Of a DNA stretch of 64,000 bases, positions 17,147 to 26,171 are shown in pieces. The notes under the pieces are model-generated. The model worked only from the letters and a program-made list of their open reading frames with translations, was not told the origin of the DNA and ran no database searches. The stretch comes from Bradyrhizobium sp. Ash2021 (GTDB taxonomy: Bacteria; Pseudomonadota; Alphaproteobacteria; Rhizobiales; Xanthobacteraceae): NCBI RefSeq assembly GCF_031202265.1, contig NZ_CP100604.1, forward strand, positions 6,926,501-6,990,500. The letters are read 5' to 3'. The stretch's first letter is position 1. Each line of letters opens with the position of its first letter. The translations under genes and the position numbers were made by a program.

Positions 17147-17622
17147 GCCATCGGCGTGGGCCTGCGTCTTAACGGATGGACGATCCGGCGCGACGAGTGG
17201 CAAGTCTGCCAGCAAGGCTCTCAACTCCAGGCTCTGCGAGTGGAACCGAAAGGAACCGCAGCAATGCCGGTTTGCGAGAGGGCAACCTCGGGGGTCAGAG
17301 CGCGAGAGTGTCAGTTAGGTCTCGCATCCAGAATGTTGGATGCTAGGCGCGAACCGCTGCGGCGCAACCAAGACCGCTATGGGTCAAACTCAGAAGTCCG
17401 GGCGCGCAAGCGCCTAGTCAGCTTTGCCCCCAAGAGCCGACATGGTCCGACCGAACCCGTCAGGTCCGCTAAGTGCCAACAGCGACATCACCTCAATTAG
17501 TAGCGTCGCCACCCTTGTGACCTTCGGTCAGTCCATGCCCACTTAATCGTCCCGCTTTGAGCGGGTCGTGGGGCGGCAGCCGGATTTATCGTACAACGTG
17601 CAGGTCGAAAGGTCTGCATGCC
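17147..17622. other. Gene-free stretch with a dispersed-repeat copy
   Basis: About 475 bases without a credible gene. Positions 17380-17495 resemble the dispersed repeat (gggtcaaactcagaagtccg, ctttgcccccaagagccgac, ctaagtgccaacagcgacat). It separates the GntP gene from a decayed cyclase. Confidence 0.4.
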
Positions 17623-17965
17623 ATGGTGCAAGAGCGGCCAGTCCGGGTGGAGCGCAGGTTGTCGGCAATATTGGCCGCCGACGTGGCTGGCTACTCACGG
17701 CTCATGCATAGCAGCGAAGAGCTTACGCATGCCAAACTGACCGCGCTCCTAACGGAGGCCGTCAACCCCGCAATCGCCGAACACGGGGGCCGCATCGTTA
17801 AGAACACCGGGGACGGGTTCTTGGCGGAGTTTCCGAGTGCGGTCGAAGCGGTGCGGGCTGCGATGCTATTCCAGACCCGTATTCGTGAACTTACAATTGG
17901 CGACGCTGAGGACAGGCGCCTTTGCTTCCGTGTCGGCATCAACATCGGTGACATCATTGCTGAGT
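17623..17965 (+). pseudogene. Adenylate/guanylate cyclase, N-terminal fragment
   Basis: About 114 residues of a class III cyclase: RRLSAILAADVAGYSRLM (with the metal-binding Asp), HGGRIVKNTGDGFLAEFPSA and RVGINIGDIIAE. It stops where such proteins would go on with a GD.IYGDGVN region. From about 17965 the DNA is instead the start of an aldo/keto reductase gene on the other strand. The frame stays open to 18291, but the rest is antisense sequence and not cyclase. The fragment lacks the second half of the catalytic domain, so it should be inactive. Confidence 0.75.
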
Positions 17966-18105
17966 GGGCCGGCATTATAAATGGTCCTGTACGTTTCCAA
18001 CACGGCCTCACGATCGGCACGCCGCCACTTGTTCGTGCCGATCCCCAAGGGCCGCACATGGATGCCGGTTCGACCCAGGGGGCGCGTATCATGATCTGCG
18101 GGCAT
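17966..18105 (-). pseudogene. Aldo/keto reductase, N-terminal fragment
   Basis: Forty-six residues: an ATG at 18105, preceded by gagagg, then DTRPLGRTGIHVRPLGIGT and REAVLETYRTIYNAG. The LGRTG..V.PLGIGT and ...TYR.A.DAG pattern is the start of the aldo/keto reductase barrel. It is cut at the junction with the cyclase fragment, so only the first strand and helix remain. Confidence 0.6.
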
Positions 18106-18218
18106 CGCTGGACCTCTCACAAGGCGAAAGCGCAGTTTGCTGGTTGGTGTGATGACGCTGGCGTTTCAAAGGTTTACGCCATAGCGACTACGGCCGCATA
18201 CGGTTTTGAGATTGACAA

Positions 18219-19175
18219 TCACCTCAGCGTTCGCAGCGAGCTGCTGCTTAACGATAGGACATCTGAGGCTTGCTGTTCTTTCGCCTCGTAGTATTCGGCC
18301 GAGAACTTGATTGACCATCGCGAGAAGAACGATTGCAATTTCTGAGTGGGCTTCTCGACGCCGAAATGTTCGACAACGTGCGCGTTGCGCAGCCACCTCA
18401 CCGCCGATGCGATGCCGACGGTACGCTCGAGCCTCTCAACCACTGCGATGCCGACGACCTCTGCCTGCCGATAGCGAAAGCCGACCTTTTTGATCACATA
18501 CATGCGCTTGAGGGTTTCATAGCCCTTGAATACGAGCTGAACGAGGGGGTGTCTTTTAGCCTGTGGCCAGGCTGCCGGGTACACCGGCAGCACCAAGAGC
18601 TTGCTCTTCGCGATGACCGTTGCCAGCGGATGCAAGAGTTGCATCCACGCCGGCCAGGACGTGACCTTCGCAAACAATATCGCGTGCATCGCCGTTGCTG
18701 CCCCGAAAGAGATCGGGAGCCAAAGTACCGCGCCCAGGATCACGAGCAGTGCGGTGTTCGGCGTGAGATGCCGGCATTTCCGGAACACGCATGCCATGCC
18801 GCTCTCAAAGGCGGTATGCACAGCTCGTTCGAACGCCTGATAGCTAATCTTCCGCCGAAGCCACGACCAGTTCCGGCGGATCGAAATGCTCCAGCGCCGA
18901 CGATTCGTCTCGGAAAGGGGAACAAGACGTAACGCGCCGCTTATGGCAGTAACGATGACATTGCCAAGAACCCTGGCCGCGAAGAGCGGAAGCCAGACGA
19001 TCTGCATTGCCAAAGGGAAGGCGTAGTCGAGCAGCCGCATCAGGATCGAAAGGATGAAACGCAGGATTTTGTTGGCGGCGAGCGCGACAACAACGAGTGG
19101 GATGATAATCACATCGTCGAGGCTACCGCGGAAGCGGCTTTCCTTGGTCCATGCCGGATTATGATAATCGGTCAT
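18219..19175 (-). CDS. Hypothetical membrane protein
   Basis: A 318-residue protein I cannot assign. After MTDYHNPAWTKESRFRGS come three or four likely membrane segments (DVIIIPLVVVALAANKILRF, ALLVILGAVLWLPISFGAAT and others), then a basic, mostly hydrophilic C-terminal half. I start at the ATG at 19175; a longer start at 19220 adds 15 residues without a clear ribosome site. The C-terminus (SSSSLRTLR) is low in complexity. No neighbour suggests a role. Confidence 0.6.
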   Translation of the reverse strand: MTDYHNPAWTKESRFRGSLDDVIIIPLVVVALAANKILRFILSILMRLLDYAFPLAMQIVWLPLFAARVLGNVIVTAISGALRLVPLSETNRRRWSISIRRNWSWLRRKISYQAFERAVHTAFESGMACVFRKCRHLTPNTALLVILGAVLWLPISFGAATAMHAILFAKVTSWPAWMQLLHPLATVIAKSKLLVLPVYPAAWPQAKRHPLVQLVFKGYETLKRMYVIKKVGFRYRQAEVVGIAVVERLERTVGIASAVRWLRNAHVVEHFGVEKPTQKLQSFFSRWSIKFSAEYYEAKEQQASDVLSLSSSSLRTLR

Positions 19176-19288
19176 GGTGCAACGGTTCCGGGCTGAAGAC
19201 AGTGGATCGTGCCGGCTCAAATTAACACATTGGAAGAGCCTGGGGGCTTCACTTACCGGTCATTTAGCGACAACCCGACGTCCGCCAA

Positions 19289-19375
19289 GGGTCTTGGCTG
19301 TGTGAAAACGCGACGGCGCGCAAATTGCGGAGAAAAGCATTCCGCACGATTTCACGTTTTCACACAGCCAGGGTC
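19289..19375. repeat. Palindromic repeat element with tggctgtgtgaaaacg arms, copy B
   Basis: A perfect 16-base inverted repeat: tggctgtgtgaaaacg at 19295-19310 and its complement at 19355-19370. Inside is a second short inverted repeat (tgcgga and tccgca). The sequence gggtc flanks both sides (19289-19293 and 19371-19375), as a target duplication might. It shares its arms with the element at 6545-6711. Confidence 0.75.
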
Positions 19376-19380
19376 AATCG

Positions 19381-19475
19381 CGTCAGCTTGACGGTGCGCC
19401 GATCACTTCCACTCTTCCCCTATGAACAGACATCCGCAGCATCGGTCGGCATGTCTCAGAGGTGCCGATATTGTT
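19381..19475 (+). repeat. Degenerate dispersed intergenic repeat, copy 8
   Basis: Contains cacttccactcttcccctat, gaacagacatccgcag, cggtcggcatgtctcagagg and tgccgatattg. It begins directly after palindromic element B and leads into the truncated solute-binding protein. Confidence 0.6.
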
Positions 19476-19521
19476 GCAAAAGTCTTTTCGGGGTGGCGAA
19501 GGAAAATTTCTACAGCCGCTG

Positions 19522-20811
19522 ATGCGCTTTACGCGCGGCGACGTGAGGGACCATATCGTTTCATATGCGGCCGGCAGACTAACGGTCGGCATCTGGGACC
19601 ATTGGGTGCCGGGCGCGAACGCCGCGAGCACGTCACTGATCGAGAAATGGGCGGCCCAGGAAAAGGTCGAGGTGCAGATCGACCGTTTGACCAACTTAGG
19701 CAACAAGCTACTGGTCACCCTTGCCGCAGAGGCGCAAGCCAAGTCGGGCCACGACATCTTGTACATGACGACTTGGTCCCCGCACGACTACGCGATGAGC
19801 CTCGAACCGGTCGACGATGTGATGACCGAGTTGATCAAGCAGAACGGCCCTGTGAACGAAATCGCGACCTATCTCGGTCGAGCGCAAAGCCATTGGCTTG
19901 CGGCGCCGGCGACGATCGGCAATCAGATCCAGGGGCCTTGCTCGCGCATTGACCTGATGAAGCAATACGCCGGTATCGACGTCCAGGCCATGTACCCAGC
20001 CGGACGGCCGCCCAAGGCTGACGCTTGGACGCTCGAAACGTTCGTCAACGCCGCAGAAGCATGTCACAAGGCCGGATTCCCCTTCGGCATTGGGCTCGGC
20101 ACGACGGAGGATTCGGTTTGTGCCGCGGGTGCGTTCTTCCAGTGCCTTGGCGCCGCGCTCGTCGATGCCGAGGGGAAGATCACGGTCAAGAGCGACGCTG
20201 TACGCAAGGCGCTCGACTATTACACAAGGCTTGCCCGGTTCTTCCCGCAGGAGGCCCCGGCGTGGGACAACGCCTCCAACAACAAGTGGCTGATCTCGGG
20301 CCGCGGCACGCTAATTTTGAACCCGCCGAGCGCCTGGGCAGTCGCGAAGCGCGACGCACCACAAGTCGCCGAGCAGTGCTGGACCCACGGCATGCCTGCT
20401 GGGCCCGAAGGGCGCTTTGCGCCGTGCTTGCCGTTCTTCTGGGGCATCTGGAACTTCAGCAAGAACAAGGCGGCCGCCAAGAGCCTGCTGGTGCACCTGT
20501 CGCAACCATCGGCCATCGAGCAGCTTGTTACGGCAAGCGGCGGCTTTGACCTGCCGCCCTTTACTAAATTCTCGACGCTGAAGATCTGGGCCGAGGAAGG
20601 ACCACCGAAGGGCACCCTTTACCACTATCCGCACCCGTACCACCACCAGATCTTGTCGATTGCGGGTGCACCCGCGCCGCCCGAGATCGCAGCGCAGATC
20701 TTTACGCAGGGCGTTATGACCAAGATGACCGTGCGCCACATGCAGGGCGAGCCCATGGAAAGGACTCTCGCCTGGGCCGAGAGCGAGGTCGAAGGCTTCT
20801 TCCGCACGTGA
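19522..20811 (+). CDS. Extracellular solute-binding protein (family 1) lacking its export signal
   Basis: From about 19575 on, this is a full mature sugar-type ABC binding protein: GRLTVGIWDHWVPGAN, then GHDILYMTTWSPH, KADAWTLETFVNAAEACHK, FPFGIGLGTTEDSV, NNKWLISGRGTLILNPPSAW and TLAWAESEVEGFF at the end. Relatives start with a Tat signal. Here the 5' part (MRFTRGDVRDHIVSYAA) has no signal peptide and no match to the family, and repeat copy 8 lies just upstream, so the true 5' end seems lost. No permease or ATPase gene is adjacent. It is probably a nonfunctional remnant even though its frame is open; a GTG at 19462 is an alternative start. Confidence 0.65.
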   Translation: MRFTRGDVRDHIVSYAAGRLTVGIWDHWVPGANAASTSLIEKWAAQEKVEVQIDRLTNLGNKLLVTLAAEAQAKSGHDILYMTTWSPHDYAMSLEPVDDVMTELIKQNGPVNEIATYLGRAQSHWLAAPATIGNQIQGPCSRIDLMKQYAGIDVQAMYPAGRPPKADAWTLETFVNAAEACHKAGFPFGIGLGTTEDSVCAAGAFFQCLGAALVDAEGKITVKSDAVRKALDYYTRLARFFPQEAPAWDNASNNKWLISGRGTLILNPPSAWAVAKRDAPQVAEQCWTHGMPAGPEGRFAPCLPFFWGIWNFSKNKAAAKSLLVHLSQPSAIEQLVTASGGFDLPPFTKFSTLKIWAEEGPPKGTLYHYPHPYHHQILSIAGAPAPPEIAAQIFTQGVMTKMTVRHMQGEPMERTLAWAESEVEGFFRT

Positions 20812-20998
20812 GACCGAGTGTTCCGAAGCCTTACTTGTGGGCAAAGCCGTCGCTGCGGTCAAAACACGTCTGAGAGTGTAATGCCCGCCGACGGCAAAAT
20901 CGCCGCCCGTTCCCTCGCACGACGACTTCGGCAGCCCCACCGCAGTCGGCGGGTCCGTTTCGTGCCAAACCCAGAAGTTGCCGAACTCTTCGATTAGC

Positions 20999-23900
20999 TT
21001 ATGACGCCAGCGCATTGAGCAGCGCCCTGGCGTCTCTTAGATCGAGCGTGTCGAACCCTTCAGTGAACCCGCCGTAGACCGGAGCAAGCAATTCACGAGC
21101 TTGCCGCGGCTTGCCCTGGGAGCGCCAAAGACGGGCTAGGCTCATTGCGGAGCGGAGCTCCCAGGATTTGGCCTGTTGTTCGCGGGCTACCGCGAGGGCG
21201 CGCTCGAAATAGCGTTCTGACTTCGCGGTATCGCTATCGGCGGAGTTGAGCGCGAGTTCGCCTGCTATGCGATTGACCTCAGCCTCGTACCAGCGTTCAT
21301 CGGTACTTTCGACCGCCATCATGGCTTCGCGGATACAGCGTTCGGCATCCTCGAACTGACCGACTTTCAGATAGGCGCTGGCGAGATAGGACAGATCGGT
21401 CGGCACCCGTAAGGTTGAACCTGTTGACCGCCAAGCGTCGAGGCTAGAACGGATCATGCTGATAGCGTCGACTGCGCCGCCGGCTTCAGCCAAGAGGTAC
21501 CCTTGCGCTCGAATGCCATTTGCCTTCCAAAAGGGCGTGCCCTTCTCGTTCGCCAAGACGACGAGTTCGTCCGCCCGCATCTTTGCTATCGCGTACTTTC
21601 CGCACCAAATGTGGGGAAGGAATCCGTAAAATAGGGCCCACATCAAAGTGGCGGCTTGGCCAAACTCGCGTGCATTCTTTAAACCGTCCTCCGCATTTGC
21701 GAGCGCCGCATCCGGATAGCCAAGCAACCAAAAACTCCAAGATCGAAAGCCCAGACCGGATACCGCCGCATCGATAGCAAAGTGCGTCGCCAGAGAACGG
21801 TGCTCGGCCGGGTTATAGAGCGCAAGCGCCCGATTGTAGTGTGGTAAACTTCCGGCGATGTCTCCCGTCGTCATGAGGGAGACACCCGTGAGACGGCTCC
21901 CTATCATCAGTGGAGCCGGGGAGGGGCTTTTGTCAGCCAGCGCCAGGAACTGACGAGCAAGCTCGCGCATCGCCTTGCCATTGAAGGCCGCGTAGTTATG
22001 GACCCAGAAGCTATAGAGTACCGAGAACAACAAGAGGGGGTCTTCAGGGTGCTCTCCGAGCATTTCAGCTTGCTGGATTAGCGTGTACGCCTGTTCCGCC
22101 GCAGCCTTGGTCTCTGGCGCGGCGTACCCCTTCACATGAATAAGCGGCGTAATTAGCGCCACCTGAAGTCTGATTTGCTCACGGCGCTGCGCGGGCGTGC
22201 CGGGTAAACTGGCGATCTGGTCGAGAGCACGCGTAAACTGCTCTATGGCCTCGACTAGCGCCGAGCGCTCCAGCGACTGCTGTCCTGCCTTTGCCCACCA
22301 TTCGATGGCCGCTTCGGTGAGCCCTGCCTGTGTGAAGTGATGCGCCAACAGCTCCGGCGCGGCAAATTCATCGCGCAACGCTTCGCCGACGCGGCGGTGC
22401 AAAACCCGGCGCCGGCTCTTGAGCAAATTCTCGTAGGCCGCATCCTGGATGAGCCCATGCTTGAAGCGATATTCAGCTTCCGGCGGCAGGCCGCGTACAA
22501 GCAGAATGTCTGCCTCGGCGAGCCGTTCCAGCGCCCTCTGAAGCGGCACGTCGTCTGTCCCTGCCACGGTGCGAAGGAGCGGATAGGAAAAGTCGCGCCC
22601 GATAACGGCACCGATCTGCGCCACGTCGCGCGCTGGGCCAAGTCGGTCGAGCCTCGCCGCCAACGATTGTTGCAGTGTCGGCGGGATCGCATGGATGCCA
22701 CCGTGCTCGCCGCGCTCTAATAGAAGCCGTGTCACTTCCTCGATGAACAGCGGCACACCGCCGCTGCGCTTGGTCACGCCGTCAACCACTTCCTTTGGCA
22801 GCGCATGGCGAGCGGCAAGCTCGCCGACCATCTGACGCACCTGCAAGTGATCAAGCGGCGCCAGGGAGATTGTGCTGTGATGCGAGCGCATGCTCCAGGG
22901 AGGCCGGAACTCGGGCCGGGCTGTGATCAGAACGAACAAGGGCACCAGCGCGCCGCGCTCGGCGATACCGTGCAAGACATTGAGTGTGGTCGGATCAGCC
23001 CAATGCAAATCTTCAAATGCCAGCACCACCGGTTGAGTCCGCGCGCCGGCCATCAGCCAATTGGTTAGCGCCGTCAGCTGCCGGCGCCGCAACACCTCGG
23101 GCTCTAAAGTCGGTGCACGGTCCTGTGGCAAGGGGATGTCCAATAGCGGCGCCAGTAACGGGGCATTTTCCGCCGGATCGAGCTTGACCAGTTCCAGCGT
23201 ATGCTCCAGGTCCGCCAGACGCTGCTCGGCGGGTATGTCGGCGCCGCCGAAGCGCTGGCGGCCCCAATCGGCGATCGGGTGCAGTGGCGAGTTTTGCAGA
23301 AGCTGCGAGCAGCTCCATTCCACCCAAGTGTGCGGCACCTCGCGCAACCGAGGATGGAATTCTTCGATCAAGCGGGATTTTCCCAATCCCGGCTCGCCCA
23401 CGATCATCGCCAATTGACCGTCGCCCTGCCGCGCCCGCTCCCATCGTCGCATCAACATCGCGATCTCTTCCTCGCGACCCACCAGCGGCGTGAGATGGCG
23501 CTGTCTCGCGCGGCGCCCGCCGCCGCTCGCCCGTACGAGCCGGTATAGCGTCACCGGCTCCGGCACGCCCTTAAGTTCGTGGCTGCCACGTTCCTCAACG
23601 ACGAACAGACCGGCGATCTGGTGCTGCACCCGCGCCGTCATCACGATCGTAGCTGGCTCCGCTACCGCCTGCACCCGCGCCGCAATGTTAGGCGCGTCAC
23701 CGTAGATCTCGCCCGCCGCATCCACCACGACCTCGCCGCTTTCAATCCCGATGCGCGCGCTAAGCGCTGGCTTGCCAGCATCAGTATTCTTGCGGTTCAC
23801 CTCAGCGAGCGCCCGTTGGATCGAGAGCGCAGCCCGCGCCGCGCGTTCGGCGTCGTTCTCCTGCGCCACCGGATAACCGAACAGCACCATTAGCCCGTCG

Positions 23901-24367
23901 CCCAACTTTCTGGCGATATGGCCGCCCATCTCGGTCACAGCGGCGCAGGCGGCATCGAGATAAGCGCAGAGGAGGTCGCGCCACTCCTCGGCATCGAGCT
24001 GCGCGGCAATGCTGGTCGAGCCGACGAGATCACAGAACATCACCGTGACATAGCGGCGCTCACCGCTGACGCCGGCTGCGGCGGAGATCGGCCGTGGCGT
24101 TGCGGTCGGGACTGGCGCTGACGCGACAGTTGTGTGACGCGGCGCCGCAGTTGCCTTGACGGGCACGGCTGGTGCGTTCTTCTCGATTCCATCAATGTCG
24201 GCAATCGCGCGCAACATTTTTCGGCGATCACCGAGGACGACAGCAAGATCTTTTAGGTCCTGATCGGTCAGTTCGCGAAGGACCGAGAAATCAATGTGGT
24301 TGTCAGCAAAACGCTGAGCGTACTCGGACATGCCGAGCTTTTCGAGCCAGTCGGAAATTTGCTGCAT
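20999..24367 (-). CDS. SAM-domain adenylate/guanylate cyclase with AAA ATPase and TPR regions
   Basis: A 1122-residue multidomain protein. Residues 1-60 form a SAM domain (WLEKLGMSEYAQRFADNHID). Residues about 105-290 form a class III cyclase (YVTVMFCDLVGSTSIAAQLD, ARKLGDGLMVLFGYP, ARIGIESGEVVVD, IYGDAPNIAARVQ). Then comes an AAA-type ATPase (about 305-600) with Walker A GEPGLGKSRL and an AFEDLHWADP Walker B region, and a TPR-rich C-terminal half. This order is known in bacterial signalling proteins related to soluble adenylyl cyclase. It probably makes a cyclic nucleotide in response to an unknown cue. Whether the SulP cNMP domain is its target is speculation. Confidence 0.92.
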   Translation of the reverse strand: MQQISDWLEKLGMSEYAQRFADNHIDFSVLRELTDQDLKDLAVVLGDRRKMLRAIADIDGIEKNAPAVPVKATAAPRHTTVASAPVPTATPRPISAAAGVSGERRYVTVMFCDLVGSTSIAAQLDAEEWRDLLCAYLDAACAAVTEMGGHIARKLGDGLMVLFGYPVAQENDAERAARAALSIQRALAEVNRKNTDAGKPALSARIGIESGEVVVDAAGEIYGDAPNIAARVQAVAEPATIVMTARVQHQIAGLFVVEERGSHELKGVPEPVTLYRLVRASGGGRRARQRHLTPLVGREEEIAMLMRRWERARQGDGQLAMIVGEPGLGKSRLIEEFHPRLREVPHTWVEWSCSQLLQNSPLHPIADWGRQRFGGADIPAEQRLADLEHTLELVKLDPAENAPLLAPLLDIPLPQDRAPTLEPEVLRRRQLTALTNWLMAGARTQPVVLAFEDLHWADPTTLNVLHGIAERGALVPLFVLITARPEFRPPWSMRSHHSTISLAPLDHLQVRQMVGELAARHALPKEVVDGVTKRSGGVPLFIEEVTRLLLERGEHGGIHAIPPTLQQSLAARLDRLGPARDVAQIGAVIGRDFSYPLLRTVAGTDDVPLQRALERLAEADILLVRGLPPEAEYRFKHGLIQDAAYENLLKSRRRVLHRRVGEALRDEFAAPELLAHHFTQAGLTEAAIEWWAKAGQQSLERSALVEAIEQFTRALDQIASLPGTPAQRREQIRLQVALITPLIHVKGYAAPETKAAAEQAYTLIQQAEMLGEHPEDPLLLFSVLYSFWVHNYAAFNGKAMRELARQFLALADKSPSPAPLMIGSRLTGVSLMTTGDIAGSLPHYNRALALYNPAEHRSLATHFAIDAAVSGLGFRSWSFWLLGYPDAALANAEDGLKNAREFGQAATLMWALFYGFLPHIWCGKYAIAKMRADELVVLANEKGTPFWKANGIRAQGYLLAEAGGAVDAISMIRSSLDAWRSTGSTLRVPTDLSYLASAYLKVGQFEDAERCIREAMMAVESTDERWYEAEVNRIAGELALNSADSDTAKSERYFERALAVAREQQAKSWELRSAMSLARLWRSQGKPRQARELLAPVYGGFTEGFDTLDLRDARALLNALAS

Positions 24368-24454
24368 TGCGGCCCCCTACGGACTTAACGCTAAGCCGGT
24401 TTGGACCGACAGGAAGTCTACCACGATGCACCGACTTATTGCAGTCCCCGCGGG

Positions 24455-24582
24455 GGCATGTCCGGTCAGGATCAACAACGGTCCTGACGGCCCCGAAACG
24501 AGACTTCTGCTCTACCCCGATCAACGGACATCGTCAGACCGCCCGGCATGTCTCAAAGGTGCCAATAGCGGACTCCGCGAGG
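24455..24582 (+). repeat. Degenerate dispersed intergenic repeat, copy 9
   Basis: The best-preserved copy: aacggtcctgacggccccg, aaacgagacttctgctctac, cccgatcaacggacatcg, cggcatgtctcaaaggtgcc and aatagcggactcc. It lies between the cyclase start and the DUF1326 stop. Confidence 0.65.
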
Positions 24583-24651
24583 TGCGAGCACGATCGCGCA
24601 AGGCATTACCGAGTCGCCGCGTCGCCGATGTGCGAGAAGCGGCGTGAGCCA

Positions 24652-25296
24652 TCATGGGCCGGCCCAGTCGAACGAGATGTGTTTGCTCGAATTTGTCGTC
24701 CACTGAAACTTGTAGCCGAACGCATCGACGGAACAGATCGTCGATTTGCCCCAAGTCACGAGCTGTCCGGGTCCGGTCTCGGAGCCAGGCGGGTTCATGA
24801 GCTGCGGATATTTTCCCGGCAGGCTCGTCGGGCCGGTCAGGGCCGTGGCCCAGGCCTTCACTTTGCCGGCGATCTCCGTTCCCCACTTGGCGCGGTCGGG
24901 CGCGATCTCGAAGGTGATCTGTGCGCGTTCCACGCCCCGCACCTGCCGGCCTTCGGCGAACAGCGCAGCGACGAGAGCCGGAAATCCTCCGACTTGGCCG
25001 CCGAAAATGCGGGGAAGCGCTTCCGCTTGGCGCTCGTCGGCGCGGTCGTCAATGAAGATGCCGGCCGTCCCCTTGGCCTTCCCCGCCCAGAGATCGCCTT
25101 CCCATCTTCCCACCCGGACGAAGCTCAGACCGTCGAGATTGATATCGCCGTAATGGCCATGTCCGATGTGCCAGAACAGCACCGACTCGCAGAAGCCGTT
25201 GTCCGGGGCCTGGGCGAAGGTGCAGGGGCACGCGACAGCGCAGCTGCAATTGTCGAACCAGTCTCCGATGATGTGCCAGCTGGGAATCTCGGCCAT
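24652..25296 (-). CDS. DUF1326 domain protein
   Basis: A 214-residue cytoplasmic protein of the DUF1326 family. The Cys-rich start NCSCAVACPCTFAQAPDNGF, ending near residue 35, is the family signature and could bind metal. The rest includes WHIGHGHYGDINLDGLSFV and SVDAFGYKFQWTTNSSKHIS. The function of the family is unknown; it often accompanies a DUF2182 membrane gene, which I do not see here. The ATG at 25296 follows a clear cggaggtcgtc ribosome site. Confidence 0.85.
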   Translation of the reverse strand: MAEIPSWHIIGDWFDNCSCAVACPCTFAQAPDNGFCESVLFWHIGHGHYGDINLDGLSFVRVGRWEGDLWAGKAKGTAGIFIDDRADERQAEALPRIFGGQVGGFPALVAALFAEGRQVRGVERAQITFEIAPDRAKWGTEIAGKVKAWATALTGPTSLPGKYPQLMNPPGSETGPGQLVTWGKSTICSVDAFGYKFQWTTNSSKHISFDWAGP

Positions 25297-25502
25297 GACG
25301 ACCTCCGCTCACCCATGAACGACAATAAGGCGTTGACCGAGGTTATACCACCGGCGTGTGAACAGCATGCGGGTTGCTGCGGCGCAATGGGATGAACTAG
25401 CGCCCGAATGGATGTGAAAACCGGACCGGCAATGTGGCAGACTGCCTGCAACCCTTGGCTTAGGACTCGGCATTCCTGAAATGACCGTTATCACGTGCGG
25501 CC

Positions 25503-26171
25503 ATGGCGAATTTGACTTCCGAGTCGGGCTCATTCTCGACCGAATTGGGCTGTCTGCGCCATGTGGCGCTCAACCTGTCCTATACGCAGATTACCGCACC
25601 GGTCGACGGCACAGTCGGTGCGCGCTCGCTGCGGGTCGGCCAATATGTGCAGGCTGGCACGCAACTCATGGCGGTGGTGCCGCTGGATGCGGTCTATGTG
25701 GTCGCCAATTTCAAGGAGACCCAGCTCACCCATGTGCGCAACGGTCAGCCGGTCGAGCTGTACGTCGATAGCTTCGATTCGACCAGACTGAAGGGCCATG
25801 TCGACAGCTTGTCGCCGGCGAGTGGCCTGGAATTCGCGCTGCTGCCGCCGGACAACGCCACCGGCAACTTCACCAAGATCGTGCAGCGCTTGCCGGTGAA
25901 GATCGTGCTCGACGGCCAGAGCCTGAACGGCCTGCTGCGCCCGGGCATGTCGGCCGTGCCGACCGTCAACACCAAGGCCGCATACGCCCTGGGCTCCAAT
26001 CCGCCCTACGGGTTGGCGTACCCTGCACATTTACGGCAGGATTGTCAGCGGAGATTTCCGCGAGGCTCGCGTGCGGAGTGCAGCGCACGCATCCAAGCGA
26101 CTGCGATCAGCCCGCCTTGCGTCCGTGGTGGCTGTGCAGTTGCGATGACAGCATGCGCCGCCACGCGTTGA
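25503..26171 (+). pseudogene. HlyD/EmrA-type membrane fusion protein, C-terminal remnant
   Basis: From about 25570 to 25985 the frame reads LNLSYTQITAPVDGTVGARS, VGQYVQAGTQLMAVVPLDAV, YVVANFKETQLTHVRNGQPV and FALLPPDNATGNFTKIVQRL, the second half of an EmrA-like periplasmic adaptor. The membrane anchor, the first lipoyl half and the coiled coil are missing, and the tail after 25985 is noise that overlaps the ABC ATPase gene on the other strand. No partner pump gene is present. Confidence 0.7.
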
